The position numbers were made by a program, and so were the translations under genes. 64,000 nt of DNA from an uncultured Peptococcaceae bacterium (GTDB lineage Bacteria; Bacillota; Peptococcia; Peptococcales; Peptococcaceae), in the NCBI GenBank assembly GCA_902492275.1, contig CABUKW010000001.1, positions 1 through 64,000 of the forward strand. Direction: 5' to 3'. The notes below the pieces were generated by a model, which was given only the letters and a program-made list of their open reading frames with translations, was not told the DNA's origin and searched no databases. Below are positions 25,590 through 34,353 of this stretch, in pieces. The stretch's first letter is position 1. Each line of letters opens with the position of its first letter.

Positions 25590-25621
25590 TATCCTATAGT
25601 CTGCCTATTGCGGCGCTTTTT

Positions 25622-26356
25622 CTAGTTTCTTTCTGATAGAAACAGCTTTTGAAACAGCTGGCTTGTATAGCGATCCTGAAGCGCTTTTTTCCTCCATATA
25701 ATTCTGGTGACCGCTTCCGCAAAGTACAAGGTATCTGTTTGGGTGTCATAGGCGATTCGGAATCCGAAGACGCCCTGGTCTTTGGCCATCATAAATCCTT
25801 TTTGGCACAGCGCCACAAAATCTGGAGCCTTCTCTTGAATTTCCGCGCCATATTCAAAAGCGACGAAAAATTGCCTGCCATAGGAAGCGCTTGCTTCCGT
25901 CATTTTTTGCATAAACAACAGGGCAAAAGATTCTGTCTCTTTACAGTTGGGCGTATCGTTATTAGAAATAAAAAGGTGAAACAGAAGGCTTTTATGGACT
26001 TGCCGGAAGCAGTGATAGTTTCCGTAAGGGTATTCTTTGATGAGAAACCCCTCAGATTTTAGTCTGCTGGTTATTTCTGACGGCGTCAGCGGTGATTGGC
26101 ATTTATGGACAAAAGAAGAGGTTTCCTCCACAAATTTCAGCAACCGTTCATCGTGTACGCTTAAGATTTTGGCCGAAAGTACCTCCAACGTGACGCCAAT
26201 CATCAAAAAGCAGAGTGTGAGAACGGGGGAGAGACGATAGAGCAGGCTGCAGAGACTGCCCAAAAGGCTCAGGATTCCCAGTAGCCATAATATTAGATTT
26301 TTCCCCAAAAAGGGATTGGTCTGCAAATAGGTATCTGCTTCTGTATGGTTTATCAT
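25622..26356 (-). CDS. Hypothetical membrane protein, 244 aa
   Basis: Two adjacent hydrophobic segments near the N-terminus (residues about 21-42 and 45-60) anchor a soluble C-terminal domain of about 180 residues facing the cytoplasm or outside. Segments such as FVAFEYGAEIQEKAPDFVAL and DTLYFAEAVTRIIWRKKAL suggest an alpha/beta fold. No family is recognised. Its start overlaps the stop of the upstream gene by 4 bp, so the two are translationally coupled and probably work together. Confidence 0.65.
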   Translation of the reverse strand: MINHTEADTYLQTNPFLGKNLILWLLGILSLLGSLCSLLYRLSPVLTLCFLMIGVTLEVLSAKILSVHDERLLKFVEETSSFVHKCQSPLTPSEITSRLKSEGFLIKEYPYGNYHCFRQVHKSLLFHLFISNNDTPNCKETESFALLFMQKMTEASASYGRQFFVAFEYGAEIQEKAPDFVALCQKGFMMAKDQGVFGFRIAYDTQTDTLYFAEAVTRIIWRKKALQDRYTSQLFQKLFLSERN

Positions 26357-27051
26357 AGTGTACTCTCCAAATTCCGATTTGTCGCTTGCCGGTTGCTTCT
26401 AATGCCGATCATGGAAAAGACTTCGCCAGGAAAAGGCTTTCCGCTATGCTTATCTTTTTGGCGCATAAGAAAGCTAAGGGTCTGTTCGTCGTTGGGGAGC
26501 GGAATCTGATTTTCTGTCAGCAGCTGTTCTGTTTTTTCTATGTACGCCAGTGCCGTTGGCGTATTGGGCGTTTCACATTCGCCCCAGTCATCGGCGATAA
26601 CAAAATAGATATTGTCCAGAATGCTTTCTATCAGAGGAAAATGCTCCGTTTCCCGATATAAGTTCTGCAAATCAGTCAGTTGTTCCGCTGTAAAGCTGTA
26701 CGGAAAATAAATGGGCTTGTTTTTCCGGGCTGCTTCCAATTCTTCATAAGTCGAATAGGGCAAAACCTCTTCCGGCATTAAATCACAAACCTGAAAAATC
26801 CATTCCTCCATATCAGAAGTTGTGGTTATTTCCCACAGCTTTTTTAATACCCATTCCCATTTTTCAAAATCCTGTTCATAAAATTTCAAGACTTCTTCCA
26901 GGCACAGAATCAGATAAGCCGCCCGTGCTCGCTTGGAAACAGGGTAAAATTTATACTGTTTCCACTTGCGGCGTTCCAGCTTCCTGTCTTGCTTCCATTT
27001 CCGGCGTTCTGTTTTCCTTTCTTGCTTCCACTTGCGGTATTCCGTTTCCAT
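26353..27051 (-). CDS. Hypothetical protein with 11-residue basic repeats at the N-terminus
   Basis: 232 residues from ATG 27051, with GGGAAAGGGCG upstream; the frame continues further 5' but without a ribosome site. Residues 6-32 carry three copies of RKWKQ spaced exactly 11 residues apart (RKWKQERKTER, RKWKQDRKLER, RKWKQYKF), forming a highly basic helix. The rest is acidic and aromatic (DMEEWIFQVCDLMPEEVLPY, FVIADDWGECETPNTP). No family is recognised. It is coupled to the membrane protein gene downstream. The basic repeats might bind nucleic acid or membrane phosphates. Confidence 0.6.
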   Translation of the reverse strand: METEYRKWKQERKTERRKWKQDRKLERRKWKQYKFYPVSKRARAAYLILCLEEVLKFYEQDFEKWEWVLKKLWEITTTSDMEEWIFQVCDLMPEEVLPYSTYEELEAARKNKPIYFPYSFTAEQLTDLQNLYRETEHFPLIESILDNIYFVIADDWGECETPNTPTALAYIEKTEQLLTENQIPLPNDEQTLSFLMRQKDKHSGKPFPGEVFSMIGIRSNRQATNRNLESTL

Positions 27052-27243
27052 TTTTTCGCCCTTTCCCTTGCTAGATATAAATCTCGCTTTCGTCGCTTTG
27101 CTGTTTATGATGCCTTTCTGCAAAGACGCAGCAACAAAAACAGCGTGCAGCATCGACTGGTTTTACACAATCCTGCTACACGCCGTTTATTCTATTTTAA
27201 CAAGCCTTTATGTTCCAGTCAACGGGATACTTGTGGATTTCCT

Positions 27244-28083
27244 TTAGACAATGCTCATAAACCATTCGACAGTCTGTGGGTCATAATGAGAGAAAAACAG
27301 ACTTTCTCCTGTGTCTAATTTTTCAATGTTTCTCATATCCTCGTTAGATAAGGCAAAATCGAATACGTTGAAATTTTCTTCCATGCGTTCTTTGTGTGTA
27401 GATTTGGGAATAACCACGACATCACTCTGCAGCAAGAACCGTAAAGCGACCTGTGCAGGTGTTTTTTTATACTGTTCCCCAATTCCTTTTAAAACAGGAT
27501 TTGTAAAATAATTGTTTTTTCCTTCGGCGAAGGGTCCCCAGGACATAATCTGCGTTCCATATTTCATCATGTATTCCTTGGCAATTTTCTGCTGTTGGAA
27601 AACATGGGTTTCTACCTGATTTATGGCCGGCTTAATCTCTGAAAAATGAACGATGTCAAGATAACGGTCGGGATAAAAATTGGAAACGCCGATTGCCCGT
27701 AATGTTCCCGCTTGATAGGCTTCTTCCATCGCGCGGTAGCTGCCATAGTAATCGCCGAATGGTTGATGAATGAGCAGCAAATCAATATAATCTGTTTGCA
27801 GACTGTTCAGGGATTCTGAAATAGAAGCCTTTGCTTTTTCATAGCCGGCATTGCTGATCCATATTTTTGTAGTAATAAACAGTTCTTCTCTTGGCAGACC
27901 ACATTTTACCAAAGCCTTTCCCACGCCTTCTTCATTGCCATAGGCCTGCGCGGTATCTATGCTGCGGTATCCAATTTCAATTGCGTTCCGTACACAACGC
28001 TCTGTTTCCTCTGGCGGGGTCTGATATACGCCATATCCCAGTTTCGGCATTTTAACGCCGTTGTTTAGTGTTACATATTCCAT
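27244..28083 (-). CDS. Aldo/keto reductase
   Basis: 279 residues of standard AKR length. The catalytic tetrad is visible: Asp and Tyr in YRSIDTAQAYGNEEGVG, Lys in FITTKIW, and His in LLIHQPFGDYYG. The NADPH-binding C-terminal signature VVIPKSTHKERMEEN is present. The enzyme would reduce aldehydes or ketones in the cytoplasm; it resembles the 2,5-diketo-gluconate/methylglyoxal reductase group. It is divergent from a LysR regulator, which probably controls it. Confidence 0.92.
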   Translation of the reverse strand: MEYVTLNNGVKMPKLGYGVYQTPPEETERCVRNAIEIGYRSIDTAQAYGNEEGVGKALVKCGLPREELFITTKIWISNAGYEKAKASISESLNSLQTDYIDLLLIHQPFGDYYGSYRAMEEAYQAGTLRAIGVSNFYPDRYLDIVHFSEIKPAINQVETHVFQQQKIAKEYMMKYGTQIMSWGPFAEGKNNYFTNPVLKGIGEQYKKTPAQVALRFLLQSDVVVIPKSTHKERMEENFNVFDFALSNEDMRNIEKLDTGESLFFSHYDPQTVEWFMSIV

Positions 28084-28140
28084 CTTGGTACCTCCTCAAA
28101 CGATTCATAAAACTTTAGCTGAACTTCTTACAATTGATAG

Positions 28141-28169
28141 TTTACAAGGTAATTGAAAGAAAGTACAAT
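28141..28169 (+). promoter_or_regulatory. Promoter of the LysR gene at 28222
   Basis: TTTACA (28141-28146), 17-bp spacer, TACAAT (28164-28169) in the gap between the divergent reductase and LysR genes. Confidence 0.6.
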
Positions 28170-28221
28170 ATAGATTGTGAAATGCAGCATTCATAAAATG
28201 AATAGTGGGGAAGGAAACTCG

Positions 28222-29067
28222 ATGTTAGATCTTTTGGAATTAGAACAACTTGTTGCGTTTGCAGAGTTTGGTACGCTTTCAAAAGCTGCCGAAGCATTGC
28301 ATATATCTCAGCCAACCATTACGCGTACCATGCAGCATCTTGAAATGGAATTTGGCGTTCCCCTGTTTGCCCGGGGAAAAAATAAAATAGAATTGAATGA
28401 AACCGGCTTAAAAGCTGTGGAACATGCGCGGAGTCTGCTTACCATTGCGCAAAATACGGTACAGCAGGTTCAGGCTTATCATGCGCAATTACATACGATT
28501 ACTGTAGAAGCATGCGCGCCTGCGCCGCTGTGGTCGTTGCTTCCGCTGCTGTCATCGTGTTTTCCAGAACAAACGATTTCCTCCAAGCTCTCTGCGTTGC
28601 CTGCAATTATTAGCAATGTAACGTCCGCTATTTGTGAAATCGGCATTATAACGGATCCCATATCAATAGATGGATTCGCTTGCATTCCGATTGTTCGTGA
28701 AAATCTTTCCGTTTGTGTTCCCGCTGATCATGAATTAGCGTCGCGTAAAAGTCTGACATTTCAAGATCTGAATGGCTTTAATTGTTTGTTAGCGTCACAA
28801 ATTGGTTTTTGGATGGAATTGTGCCAACAAAAAATGCCTGCTTCAAAATTTATTATCCAGACAGACGAGTTTGCAATGCAGGAGCTGATACAAAAATCAA
28901 CGCTGCCATGTTTTACGACCAATCTCGCTGCCTATCATTCAGACACGCTAAAAGGAAGAAGCATTATACCGATTACCAATCCAGAAGCCAATGTAACATA
29001 TCATTTGGTTTGTAAAAAAAGCGAGACCAAATATATTGCAATAGCGGAACAGCTTAAAACAGTATAG
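28222..29067 (+). CDS. LysR-family transcriptional regulator
   Basis: 281 residues from ATG 28222 with GGGGAAGGAAA upstream; a GTG at 28177 in frame has no site. Helix-turn-helix: FAEFGTLSKAAEALHISQPT then ITRTMQHLEMEFGVPLFARG. The effector-binding domain follows, including IGIITDPISIDGFACIPIV. Slightly shorter than usual LysR proteins. The adjacent divergent aldo/keto reductase gene is the likely target. Confidence 0.9.
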   Translation: MLDLLELEQLVAFAEFGTLSKAAEALHISQPTITRTMQHLEMEFGVPLFARGKNKIELNETGLKAVEHARSLLTIAQNTVQQVQAYHAQLHTITVEACAPAPLWSLLPLLSSCFPEQTISSKLSALPAIISNVTSAICEIGIITDPISIDGFACIPIVRENLSVCVPADHELASRKSLTFQDLNGFNCLLASQIGFWMELCQQKMPASKFIIQTDEFAMQELIQKSTLPCFTTNLAAYHSDTLKGRSIIPITNPEANVTYHLVCKKSETKYIAIAEQLKTV

Positions 29068-29151
29068 CTCTTAAAATGATATGGGTGCAAAGCCCTTATG
29101 AAAGCTGCAGTCTGTTCACTTGCCGCCCGTTGACTTGGCCAGTTTTGGCGT

Positions 29152-29733
29152 TTATAAGAATAATGATATTGCACAATATAGGAGCAACAATGCCATAACA
29201 AAATTGACGGCTTTGGTATGTTGGGCAAAAAACTTGCAGAAAGCAGAACCAAATAACGCCCAGACATAAGAACCGGAAGCTCCAATCAGGGTCAAAATAA
29301 GGGTAAAAGAGATTAGGGCTATTGTTGAATGAAATACAGGCAATATATAAAGGGACATTGCAGTAATGGCATAAATGTAGATTTTGGGATTCATAAATTG
29401 CAATAGCATTCCTGCAAGGAAACTGGATTCATTGCCATTTTCCATTTCAAAATCAGAGGACGTTTTCCAGACTTTCCATGCCAGATACATCATATAAGCT
29501 GCTCCAAAAATCTGCATGAAAATTTTGATTTTCGGGAGTGCTGAATACAAAGTGGAACTAAAGGCTGTACATACGCTCATAACAATCAAAAATCCTATTG
29601 TGATTCCCAAATTGAATCGGAAGTTCTTTTTAAATCCCAGACGTGCAGCATTGCTCATAGACAGCAGATTATTTGCGCCCGGTGTGTAAGCGGTTACAAA
29701 ACAATAGATTAAAAAATCAGATACAGGAAACAT
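29152..29733 (-). CDS. LysE-family amino acid or metabolite exporter
   Basis: 193 residues from ATG 29733 (AGGAGG eight bases upstream; another ATG at 29739 is too close). Six hydrophobic segments; the N-terminal PGANNLLSMSNAARLG is the LysE/RhtB hallmark, followed by LGITIGFLIVMSVC and a later LQFMNPKIYIYA. Such proteins export amino acids or homoserine-like compounds. A divergent XRE-cupin regulator shares the intergenic region, a common arrangement for regulation of LysE-type exporters. Confidence 0.88.
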   Translation of the reverse strand: MFPVSDFLIYCFVTAYTPGANNLLSMSNAARLGFKKNFRFNLGITIGFLIVMSVCTAFSSTLYSALPKIKIFMQIFGAAYMMYLAWKVWKTSSDFEMENGNESSFLAGMLLQFMNPKIYIYAITAMSLYILPVFHSTIALISFTLILTLIGASGSYVWALFGSAFCKFFAQHTKAVNFVMALLLLYCAISLFL

Positions 29734-29832
29734 GTTCATTACCTCCTATGGAAATTGTATAGTGAAATATAACTGCCAATAGAACAAATTATTTTTTGTC
29801 TCTCTCTTTACAAGTCAAAGATAAAATTATAT

Positions 29833-29861
29833 AATATAACAAAAAGTACATTATATTGCAA
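29833..29861 (-). promoter_or_regulatory. Promoter of the LysE-type exporter
   Basis: Minus strand TTGCAA (29856-29861), 17-bp spacer, TATATT (29833-29838). One copy of the repeat gtacattatattg (29846-29858) lies across its spacer. Confidence 0.5.
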
Positions 29862-29871
29862 CGTGTGCGAT

Positions 29872-29900
29872 TTGATAATACAACACGTACATTATATTGT
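29872..29900 (+). promoter_or_regulatory. Promoter and repeat site of the XRE-cupin regulator gene
   Basis: TTGATA (29872-29877), 17-bp spacer, TATTGT (29895-29900). A second copy of gtacattatattg (29887-29899) lies on the -10. ACGTGT (29861-29866) and ACACGT (29883-29888) form an inverted pair between the copies. Confidence 0.5.
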
Positions 29901-29920
29901 CAATAGGGAGGAGCGTTTTT

Positions 29921-30472
29921 TTGGATACGATGAATTTGATTGTTGCAAAAAATATTAAACGCCTTAGAGAAGAACGCAAATTGAGCATGGACGAATTGGC
30001 AAAATTAAGTGGAGTAAGTAAGAGTATGCTGGCTCAAATTGAACGTGGGGAAGGCAATCCAACACTCTCTACTTTATGGAAATTATCAAACGGTATGAAA
30101 GTACCGTTCGATGCCTTGACAGTTCGTCCCAAAGTTCCATATGAAATAGTTAAAACATCTGAAATACAACCACTCTTAGAGGATAGCGGCAAAGTAAAAA
30201 ATTATTCTATTTTTCCAGATGATGAAAACCGCAGATTTGCCGTTTATTATCTGGAATTAGAACCAGGGAGTTATTGGCAGTCAGAGCCGCATCTTCGGGG
30301 AACAACGGAATTTATAACTATTTTTTGCGGAAGGCTGGAAATAGAGGTTGACGATAAACGCTTTTCCGTCATAAAAGGGGAGAGCATACGATTTAGAGGC
30401 GATATGACGCATGCTTATCGAAATATCGGAGATGAAACTACCATTCTGCACATGATTTTATATAATCCCTAA
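29921..30472 (+). CDS. XRE-family regulator with C-terminal cupin
   Basis: 183 residues from a TTG start (29921) with GGGAGG about ten bases upstream; an ATG at 29930 is also possible. N-terminal helix-turn-helix: KLSMDELAKLSGVSKSMLAQ then IERGEGNPTLSTLWKLSNG. The C-terminal cupin (residues about 110-183) includes FITIFCGRLEIEVDDKRFSV and GDMTHAYRNIGDE. The cupin would sense a small molecule. It is divergent from the LysE-type exporter, which it probably controls through the shared repeats. A terminator follows closely. Confidence 0.92.
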   Translation: MDTMNLIVAKNIKRLREERKLSMDELAKLSGVSKSMLAQIERGEGNPTLSTLWKLSNGMKVPFDALTVRPKVPYEIVKTSEIQPLLEDSGKVKNYSIFPDDENRRFAVYYLELEPGSYWQSEPHLRGTTEFITIFCGRLEIEVDDKRFSVIKGESIRFRGDMTHAYRNIGDETTILHMILYNP

Positions 30473-30480
30473 ATCAAAAC

Positions 30481-30514
30481 AAGCGGCAGCTTCCTTTTTC
30501 GGAAACTGCCGCTT
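30481..30514. terminator. Terminator shared by convergent genes
   Basis: AAGCGGCAG(C/T)TTCC stem of 14 bp with a 6-nt loop and T-rich sequence on both sides, between the XRE-cupin gene and the minus-strand MATE gene. Confidence 0.75.
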
Positions 30515-30635
30515 TGCCATATTTCATCTTTATTTCTTTTATACAATCATGCCATTTCAAGGCTCTTTTAAAAATGACGTAGCAGTAAGCGCTCTTGCTG
30601 TAACGGTTCAAGATGCTGCCGTGATCGTTGAGGTT

Positions 30636-31955
30636 TTATCGTTTCTGTTCCGGCAGACGGGCCAAAATCACTGCAATCAGCAGCGTGATGGTTTCGGCCA
30701 GCGGCATGGCCATCCAGATGCCGGTAACGCCCAGCTTAATAGGCAGCAGATAGGCCAGCGTCACGCACAGCACCAGTCCGCGCAGTGCGCAGACGGTGAG
30801 AGCCTTAGAGGGCTGCAGGGTGGCTTGAAAATAGTTGGTGTAAAAAATGTTCAGCGCCATGCCGATAAAGGATAAAAAGTAGAGTCGCACTGCCAGCGGC
30901 GCCATGCGCAAAATTTCCTCGGTGGGATTGATGAAAATATAGACCACCGCCAAGGGAAACAGCAGGCCCAGCAGGGCGAAAAAGCTGCCTTCGATGGCGG
31001 CTGTGCGCAAGCCACAGCTTTTTACTTGCTGGATACGTTCCATCAGCTTGGCGCCGAAATTGGTAGCGATAATGGGTTGAGCGGCCTGGGCAATGCCGTT
31101 GCTTAACGCGATAATGATATAAGCGCTGTTGGACAGGATACTATATACCGTTACGCCCAACTCGCCTGCATAGTGTAAAAGCTGCAGATTGAAAACGAAA
31201 ATCACAATGCCGTTGGAGATTTCCATAAAAAAGCTGGAAAAGCCGTATTGAAAAATTTCTTTTACATAGCGGGGCCGCAACTTTTGCGGCAGCAGGCGCA
31301 GACGGTTTTCTTGGTGGAAGAAATGGCTGCAAAGAACGGCGCAGGTTAAAGCGGTGCCTAAAACGGTGGCCGCTGCAGCGCCGGACATACCTAATCCCAA
31401 TGGGAAAATAAAGAGCCAGTCCAGCACAATGTTGGTCACGCCGCCGGAAATGACAGCAGCCATGGCCAGACGAGGTGCCTGGTCGTTGCGGATAAAGGCC
31501 TGCAGAAAAAAGGAAAAGGAAAAAAAGGGCACGCCAAAGGAAATCACCCTAGCATAAGCCAGAGCGTCGGGCATGGTGACATCGGTGGCGCCCAGAATGC
31601 GCAAAATAGGCTCTAACAGCAGCAATCCACAGATAAGATAGACGAACATAAAGGCCACGTTCAACAGCACAGCCAGCGTAAAATAGCGGCGGGCCCGTTC
31701 TCCATCCCGATTGCCCATGGCGACAGAAAATAGTACGCCGCCGCCTACGCCAAACAGCGCGCCGGTGCCGAACAGAATATTAAACAAAGGCAGCACCAGA
31801 TTGAGGGCGGCAATGGCGATTTCCCCCAAGCCTTTGCCAATCATGATAGAATCGGCCAAAAGATAAATGGAGGTCACCATGGTGGCGCTGACCGATGGAA
31901 TTAAATATTGAAAAAATAATTTGCGGGGAGGGTCTTGCAATAAATTGACTTGCAT
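30636..31955 (-). CDS. MATE-family efflux transporter
   Basis: 439 residues from ATG 31955. Twelve hydrophobic segments; family features are the N-terminal SATMVTSIYLLADSIMIGKG, the GTGALFGVGGGVLFSVAMGN loop, and the internally repeated second half with SNGIAQAAQPIIATNFGA. These transporters expel drugs or toxic metabolites using Na+ or H+ gradients. It is divergent from a MerR regulator and has a MerR-type promoter (19-bp spacer with operator). This supports induction by compounds the regulator senses. Confidence 0.93.
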   Translation of the reverse strand: MQVNLLQDPPRKLFFQYLIPSVSATMVTSIYLLADSIMIGKGLGEIAIAALNLVLPLFNILFGTGALFGVGGGVLFSVAMGNRDGERARRYFTLAVLLNVAFMFVYLICGLLLLEPILRILGATDVTMPDALAYARVISFGVPFFSFSFFLQAFIRNDQAPRLAMAAVISGGVTNIVLDWLFIFPLGLGMSGAAAATVLGTALTCAVLCSHFFHQENRLRLLPQKLRPRYVKEIFQYGFSSFFMEISNGIVIFVFNLQLLHYAGELGVTVYSILSNSAYIIIALSNGIAQAAQPIIATNFGAKLMERIQQVKSCGLRTAAIEGSFFALLGLLFPLAVVYIFINPTEEILRMAPLAVRLYFLSFIGMALNIFYTNYFQATLQPSKALTVCALRGLVLCVTLAYLLPIKLGVTGIWMAMPLAETITLLIAVILARLPEQKR

Positions 31956-31995
31956 GGTAAATACGCCTCTCTTTTCAAATTTTACGACAAGTGGT

Positions 31996-32026
31996 ATTAT
32001 AAACCTTAAAGCAGCTTGAAGGTCAA
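31996..32026 (-). promoter_or_regulatory. MerR-type promoter and operator of the MATE gene
   Basis: On the minus strand TTGACC (32021-32026), a 19-bp spacer and TATAAT (31996-32001). The spacer contains the dyad ACCTTCAAG-CTG-CTTTAAGGT (32003-32023, 8 of 9 positions symmetric). An over-long spacer filled by a dyad is the hallmark of promoters activated by MerR-family proteins such as BmrR, Mta or SoxR. Confidence 0.85.
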
Positions 32027-32085
32027 GACCTTTTTGCAACTTTGGCTGCAGGCAGAACCACAAAACAAGTTACAAGGAAAAGGAT

Positions 32086-32850
32086 GTGCAGAAAAACATG
32101 GAAAACTATTTTCAAATCGGGGAAATTGCCGATTTACTGCAGATTAACCGCTCCAAGCTGCGCTTTTGGGAGCAGCAGGGCTTATTGCAGCTGGAACGGG
32201 ATCAGGACAATCATTACCGGCAATATACCTTTTCCGATTTGCTGCGCGTAACCGATATTATATTTTACCGCAATCTGCATTTTTCAACCGATGAATTGCG
32301 CCAGGTATTGCAGCATTCCGCCGGTGAACTGGAGCAAAAGCTGGAAAAAAAGCAGCGGGAAATTGAGCTGGAATTGCAGGCCCTGCAGCAGACCAGGCAG
32401 GAGATTGTAAGCCGCCGCAGCCATCTGCAGGAGGCAGCCCGTTTGCAGCAGCTGCCCGATTTGCCCGGCGTGCCCGACTTTCAGCAGGTGCGGCTGTTTC
32501 AGAGCGATAATCCCGCCGATTGGCAGCGCAGCCTGTTCAACCAGTATGTGTTTATCGGCGTGCAGCAGGATGCCGAAGCAGAAATGGTATACGGCTTAGA
32601 AGCAGATGACGGACAAGGGCCCTGCATTTGGCAGCAGCAGCCCGGCAAACAATATGTGGAAGTGCTGTTGCAATACGAAATGCAAAATCACCGGCGCAAC
32701 AATGTAGCGCAGCACTGTCAGCGGCTGCAGGCAAAAGGCTGGCAAACCGGTGCCATCGTGTCCCGCTTTTTGTTCAGCTCCCGCGGAGAAGACGGTGTCA
32801 ATTATGATTATCACAAAGGCTGGATTGAAGTACAGCGGGCTGCCGATTAA
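32086..32850 (+). CDS. MerR-family transcriptional activator
   Basis: 254 residues from GTG 32086; ATG 32098 is an alternative. The N-terminal winged helix-turn-helix reads YFQIGEIADLLQINRSKLRF then WEQQGLLQLERDQDNHYRQY. A coiled-coil dimerisation helix follows (ELEQKLEKKQREIELELQAL), then a C-terminal domain of about 120 residues with no cysteine cluster, so it probably senses an organic ligand rather than a metal. It should activate the divergent MATE exporter through the 32003-32023 operator. Confidence 0.9.
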   Translation: MQKNMENYFQIGEIADLLQINRSKLRFWEQQGLLQLERDQDNHYRQYTFSDLLRVTDIIFYRNLHFSTDELRQVLQHSAGELEQKLEKKQREIELELQALQQTRQEIVSRRSHLQEAARLQQLPDLPGVPDFQQVRLFQSDNPADWQRSLFNQYVFIGVQQDAEAEMVYGLEADDGQGPCIWQQQPGKQYVEVLLQYEMQNHRRNNVAQHCQRLQAKGWQTGAIVSRFLFSSRGEDGVNYDYHKGWIEVQRAAD

Positions 32851-32946
32851 AAGCTAGACAGTTATTTTGTTTGCTATGCTTTAGAAAAAATATTCTTCGA
32901 CTGTAGCAAAAAAACGCATAAGGCAAGTGCAGCAAAGGAAAAGCAG

Positions 32947-32975
32947 TTGAGGAAAAACCAGCAATATCTTATAAT
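32947..32975 (+). promoter_or_regulatory. Promoter of the phosphodiesterase gene
   Basis: TTGAGG (32947-32952), 17-bp spacer, TATAAT (32970-32975), 39 bp before the start codon. Confidence 0.6.
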
Positions 32976-33013
32976 AAAACATAAATCATCATGCGGAAAG
33001 GATATGTTGTGCA

Positions 33014-33568
33014 ATGAAAATAATGATTGCTTCTGATATTCACGGTTCGGTGTCCGATTGTCAGCAGCTGTTGGCGGCTATGGATCGGGAGCAGGCCGAT
33101 AAATTGTTGCTGCTGGGCGATTTGCTCTATCATGGACCTCGCAATCCCTTGCCGGAGACCTACGATCCCAAAGCGGTGGCGGCTTTGCTCAATGCCCGCA
33201 AGCAGCAGCTGCTATGCGTGCGGGGCAACTGCGACGGCGAGGTGGACCAAATGATGCTGGAATTTCCCATCCTGGCCGATTACTGCATTCTCTCTGCAGG
33301 CAAACGGATGATATTTGCCACCCACGGCCACCATTTTAATCAAACCCAGCTGCCTATGCTGCAGCAGGGCGATGTATTGCTGCACGGGCACACCCATATC
33401 GCAGCTCTGGAGGACTGCGGGGCTTATATCTACGCCAATCCCGGTTCAGTGACCTTTCCTAAACAGAACAGTATCCGGGGCTATTTGTTGCTGGAAGACG
33501 GCGTTCTGACGCTGAAAAGTCTGACAGGCGAGATGGTTTCGCAGTTGGTGCTGACCGAATCCATGTAA
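33014..33568 (+). CDS. yfcE: YfcE-type metallophosphoesterase
   Basis: 184 residues, equal to the family length. All calcineurin-like metal-binding motifs are present: ASDIHGS (N-terminus), LLGDLLYHGPRN, VRGNCDGEVD, THGHHFN and HGHTH. The family hydrolyses phosphodiesters in a Mn2+-dependent way. It sits 13 bp before a gene of unknown function, probably in one transcript, under its own promoter. Confidence 0.92.
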   Translation: MKIMIASDIHGSVSDCQQLLAAMDREQADKLLLLGDLLYHGPRNPLPETYDPKAVAALLNARKQQLLCVRGNCDGEVDQMMLEFPILADYCILSAGKRMIFATHGHHFNQTQLPMLQQGDVLLHGHTHIAALEDCGAYIYANPGSVTFPKQNSIRGYLLLEDGVLTLKSLTGEMVSQLVLTESM

Positions 33569-33581
33569 AGGAGAAACCGAG

Positions 33582-34235
33582 ATGACACAGCGATATTATA
33601 GCTTGGGCGACGGCGACGCCATTGCCTGGGTGAGCGAGGGAGAATCGGTCGAGGCGTTGGCTGCCCTGCAGGAAAGGGTAGAAGCGTCGATAACGCCCTG
33701 TTATCACTCGCTGGAGCAGTTCAAGCAATATCTGACAGAAACATTAAAGATGCAGCAGGCGCCCTTAGAGGGCGAGGAACTGGAACGGCAGAAGGCCATT
33801 TATATTGTCAACCATTACCACCATCTTTTGACCACACCGGAGAAAAAGACGCCGAAAGACAGGTATCCGACAGAGGAGGAGCTGGAGGCTTGGTGTGAAA
33901 GCATGGACCAGCGTTTTCAAGAAGCGCTGGCCATTCCTCTGGAAACGGTGCCCATTTTGTTTTCCAAGTTTGTTTTACAGCGTGTGTTTCCCACCGGGCA
34001 TACGGCGGAGATTACCGTACTATTGGAAGAACATGACTATTATTATGAAGTTGGGCTGTCCTGCGGCCTCACAACACAGGAAGAGCAGGAAGCACTGCAG
34101 GCTTGTGCAGAAGCGATTCGGTGTTACAAGGGCGTTACGGCAGAGGATATTCAAAATCGGACCGCGGCCTTTCAATACTATGTACGTCATTTATTGGAAC
34201 CTGAGATGGAGAGACTGCTGGGAGTTTTGCCATAA
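33582..34235 (+). CDS. Hypothetical protein, 217 aa
   Basis: Starts after AAAGGAGAAACCGAG. The protein is acidic, soluble and helical, without signal peptide. Recognisable stretches such as EALAIPLETVPILFSKFVLQ and LLEEHDYYYEVGLSCGLTTQ do not point to a known family. It follows the YfcE-type gene closely and is probably co-transcribed with it. Confidence 0.7.
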   Translation: MTQRYYSLGDGDAIAWVSEGESVEALAALQERVEASITPCYHSLEQFKQYLTETLKMQQAPLEGEELERQKAIYIVNHYHHLLTTPEKKTPKDRYPTEEELEAWCESMDQRFQEALAIPLETVPILFSKFVLQRVFPTGHTAEITVLLEEHDYYYEVGLSCGLTTQEEQEALQACAEAIRCYKGVTAEDIQNRTAAFQYYVRHLLEPEMERLLGVLP

Positions 34236-34275
34236 AGTATACAATATTCCTGCTGCTGTTTTGGACGGTTCCGGT

Positions 34276-34304
34276 TTGTAACAGAACGATGTTTATAGTA
34301 TACT
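34276..34304 (+). promoter_or_regulatory. Promoter of the aminotransferase gene
   Basis: TTGTAA (34276-34281), 17-bp spacer, TATACT (34299-34304), 50 bp before the ATG. Confidence 0.6.
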
Positions 34305-34353
34305 GAACAATAGAGAAAAATTTATTTTGAATACGCTAGTTGGAGGGACTTAT

